In this document: positions 5,435-5,938 of the stretch, piece by piece | Numbering within the stretch: position 1 is the first letter of the stretch | Layout: each line of letters starts with the position of its first letter | Assembly (NCBI GenBank): GCA_003230355.1 | Contig: QIDD01000069.1 | Coordinates: forward strand, 1 to 5,938 | Reading direction: 5' to 3' | Length of the DNA: 5,938 nt | DNA from: Methanobacteriota archaeon | GTDB lineage: Archaea > Hydrothermarchaeota > Hydrothermarchaeia > Hydrothermarchaeales > SZUA-236 | Notes under the pieces: model-generated | What the model was told of the DNA's origin: nothing | The model's database searches: none | Seen by the model: only the letters and a program-made list of their open reading frames with translations | Program-made: the position numbers and the translations under genes

Positions 5435-5938
5435 ATGCATAAACGGTTTGACTTTCATATTCACTCGCTGCTCACTGAAGGGGAGCTTGTGCCCTCTGAG
5501 ATCGTGCAGAGATGCAGCGTGCTCGGATACAGAGGAATTGCGATTACCGATCATGTGGATCAGACCAATCTTGAGCATGTGCTGGGCTGTCTTGTTCCCG
5601 CCTGTGAGGAGTTGAGCAGTCTTTTTGAAATGGAGGTCCTTGCGGGTGTGGAGCTCACTCATGTGCATCCGGATGCAATTGAAAAGCTGGTTGAAAAAGC
5701 CAGGGAACTCGGCGCAGAGGTCGTGGTTGTTCATGGTGAAACCCTGGTTGAGCCTGTGCGGGCGGGCACTAATCTCGCCGCGGTTAACATGGCTGATGTG
5801 GACATTCTCGCTCACCCAGGCCTCATCACAGCGGATGAGGCTGCGCTTGCAAAAGACAATGAAGTTTTCTTGGAGCTTTCGTCTCGGAAAGGGCACTCCC
5901 TGGCAAACGGGCATGTGGCAAAGGTTGCAAAAAAGACT
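5435..5938 (+). CDS. PHP-domain metal-dependent phosphoesterase (histidinol-phosphatase-like), N-terminal part
   Basis: An open frame of 168 codons starts at ATG 5435 and leaves the right edge without a stop; relatives of this type are a little over 200 residues, so roughly 50 may be missing. The PHP metal-binding motifs are in order: DFHIH (His8, His10), ITDHVD (Asp39, His40), AGVELTHVHP (Glu73, His76), VVVHGE (His100) and ILAHPG (His127). The stretch LELSSRKGHSLANGHVAKVA (from residue 146) is typical of the archaeal branch annotated as 'histidinol phosphate phosphatase domain' proteins. PHP enzymes use two or three metal ions to hydrolyse phosphate esters. A role in histidine synthesis is possible but not shown here, as no his gene is in the window. 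An earlier ATG at 5424 is followed at once by a stop, so 5435 is the first usable ATG; an in-frame TTG just before it is less likely. Confidence 0.88.
   Translation, partial: MHKRFDFHIHSLLTEGELVPSEIVQRCSVLGYRGIAITDHVDQTNLEHVLGCLVPACEELSSLFEMEVLAGVELTHVHPDAIEKLVEKARELGAEVVVVHGETLVEPVRAGTNLAAVNMADVDILAHPGLITADEAALAKDNEVFLELSSRKGHSLANGHVAKVAKKT

Noticed and set aside
5408..5914. Minus-strand open frame of 168 codons at the right edge
   Set aside because: It is the complement of the PHP-domain gene, whose plus-strand translation has all the metal-binding motifs. The minus-strand protein has none.

Overview
The window looks like ordinary chromosomal DNA from an archaeon, most likely a moderately AT-rich, mesophilic euryarchaeon of the methanogen/Archaeoglobus/ANME sort. 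The lineage is inferred from gene character, not from a phylogenetic marker. Four signs support an archaeon. AT-rich TATA-like boxes lie about 25-30 bases before several starts. Several genes appear leaderless, while others carry GGGAGG or GAGG ribosome binding sites. The tRNA-Leu has no encoded CCA. The PHP-family protein at the right edge has the sequence character of the 'histidinol-phosphatase-domain' proteins common in Euryarchaeota.

Left part (1-2762), all on the minus strand. Reading in the direction of transcription, there is a membrane-anchored HtrA/DegP-type serine protease with a long coiled-coil spacer (2762-1395). Next is an aldo/keto reductase with an intact catalytic tetrad (1302-469). 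Last is the first 123 residues of a protein resembling HPr-kinase-related P-loop proteins (371-1), cut by the window edge before its kinase domain.

Middle (2763-4503). A 361-base stretch without a protein gene holds the htrA promoter. It also holds, on the plus strand, a strong TATA box placed the right distance from a 7-bp GC-rich stem that ends in TTTT. This is a candidate small RNA and the least explained signal in the window. To its right is a two-gene minus-strand operon: a divergent FdhD-like protein without the family's CxxC motif (4291-3605), then a four-helix membrane protein of unknown function (3579-3124).

Right part (4480-5938). There is a tRNA-Leu(UAG) gene on the minus strand (4588-4504) with its own promoter and a T-rich terminator. 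Upstream of it, also on the minus strand, is ribose-5-phosphate isomerase A (5351-4677). Divergent from rpiA is the start of a PHP-domain metal-dependent phosphoesterase (5435 to the right edge).

The genes do not form one pathway. They cover protein quality control, redox metabolism, molybdenum/tungsten-enzyme maturation, the pentose phosphate pathway and a tRNA. I see no mobile element, CRISPR array or defence system. The observations worth following are the candidate RNA at about 3030-3080 and the unusual FdhD with its membrane-protein partner.
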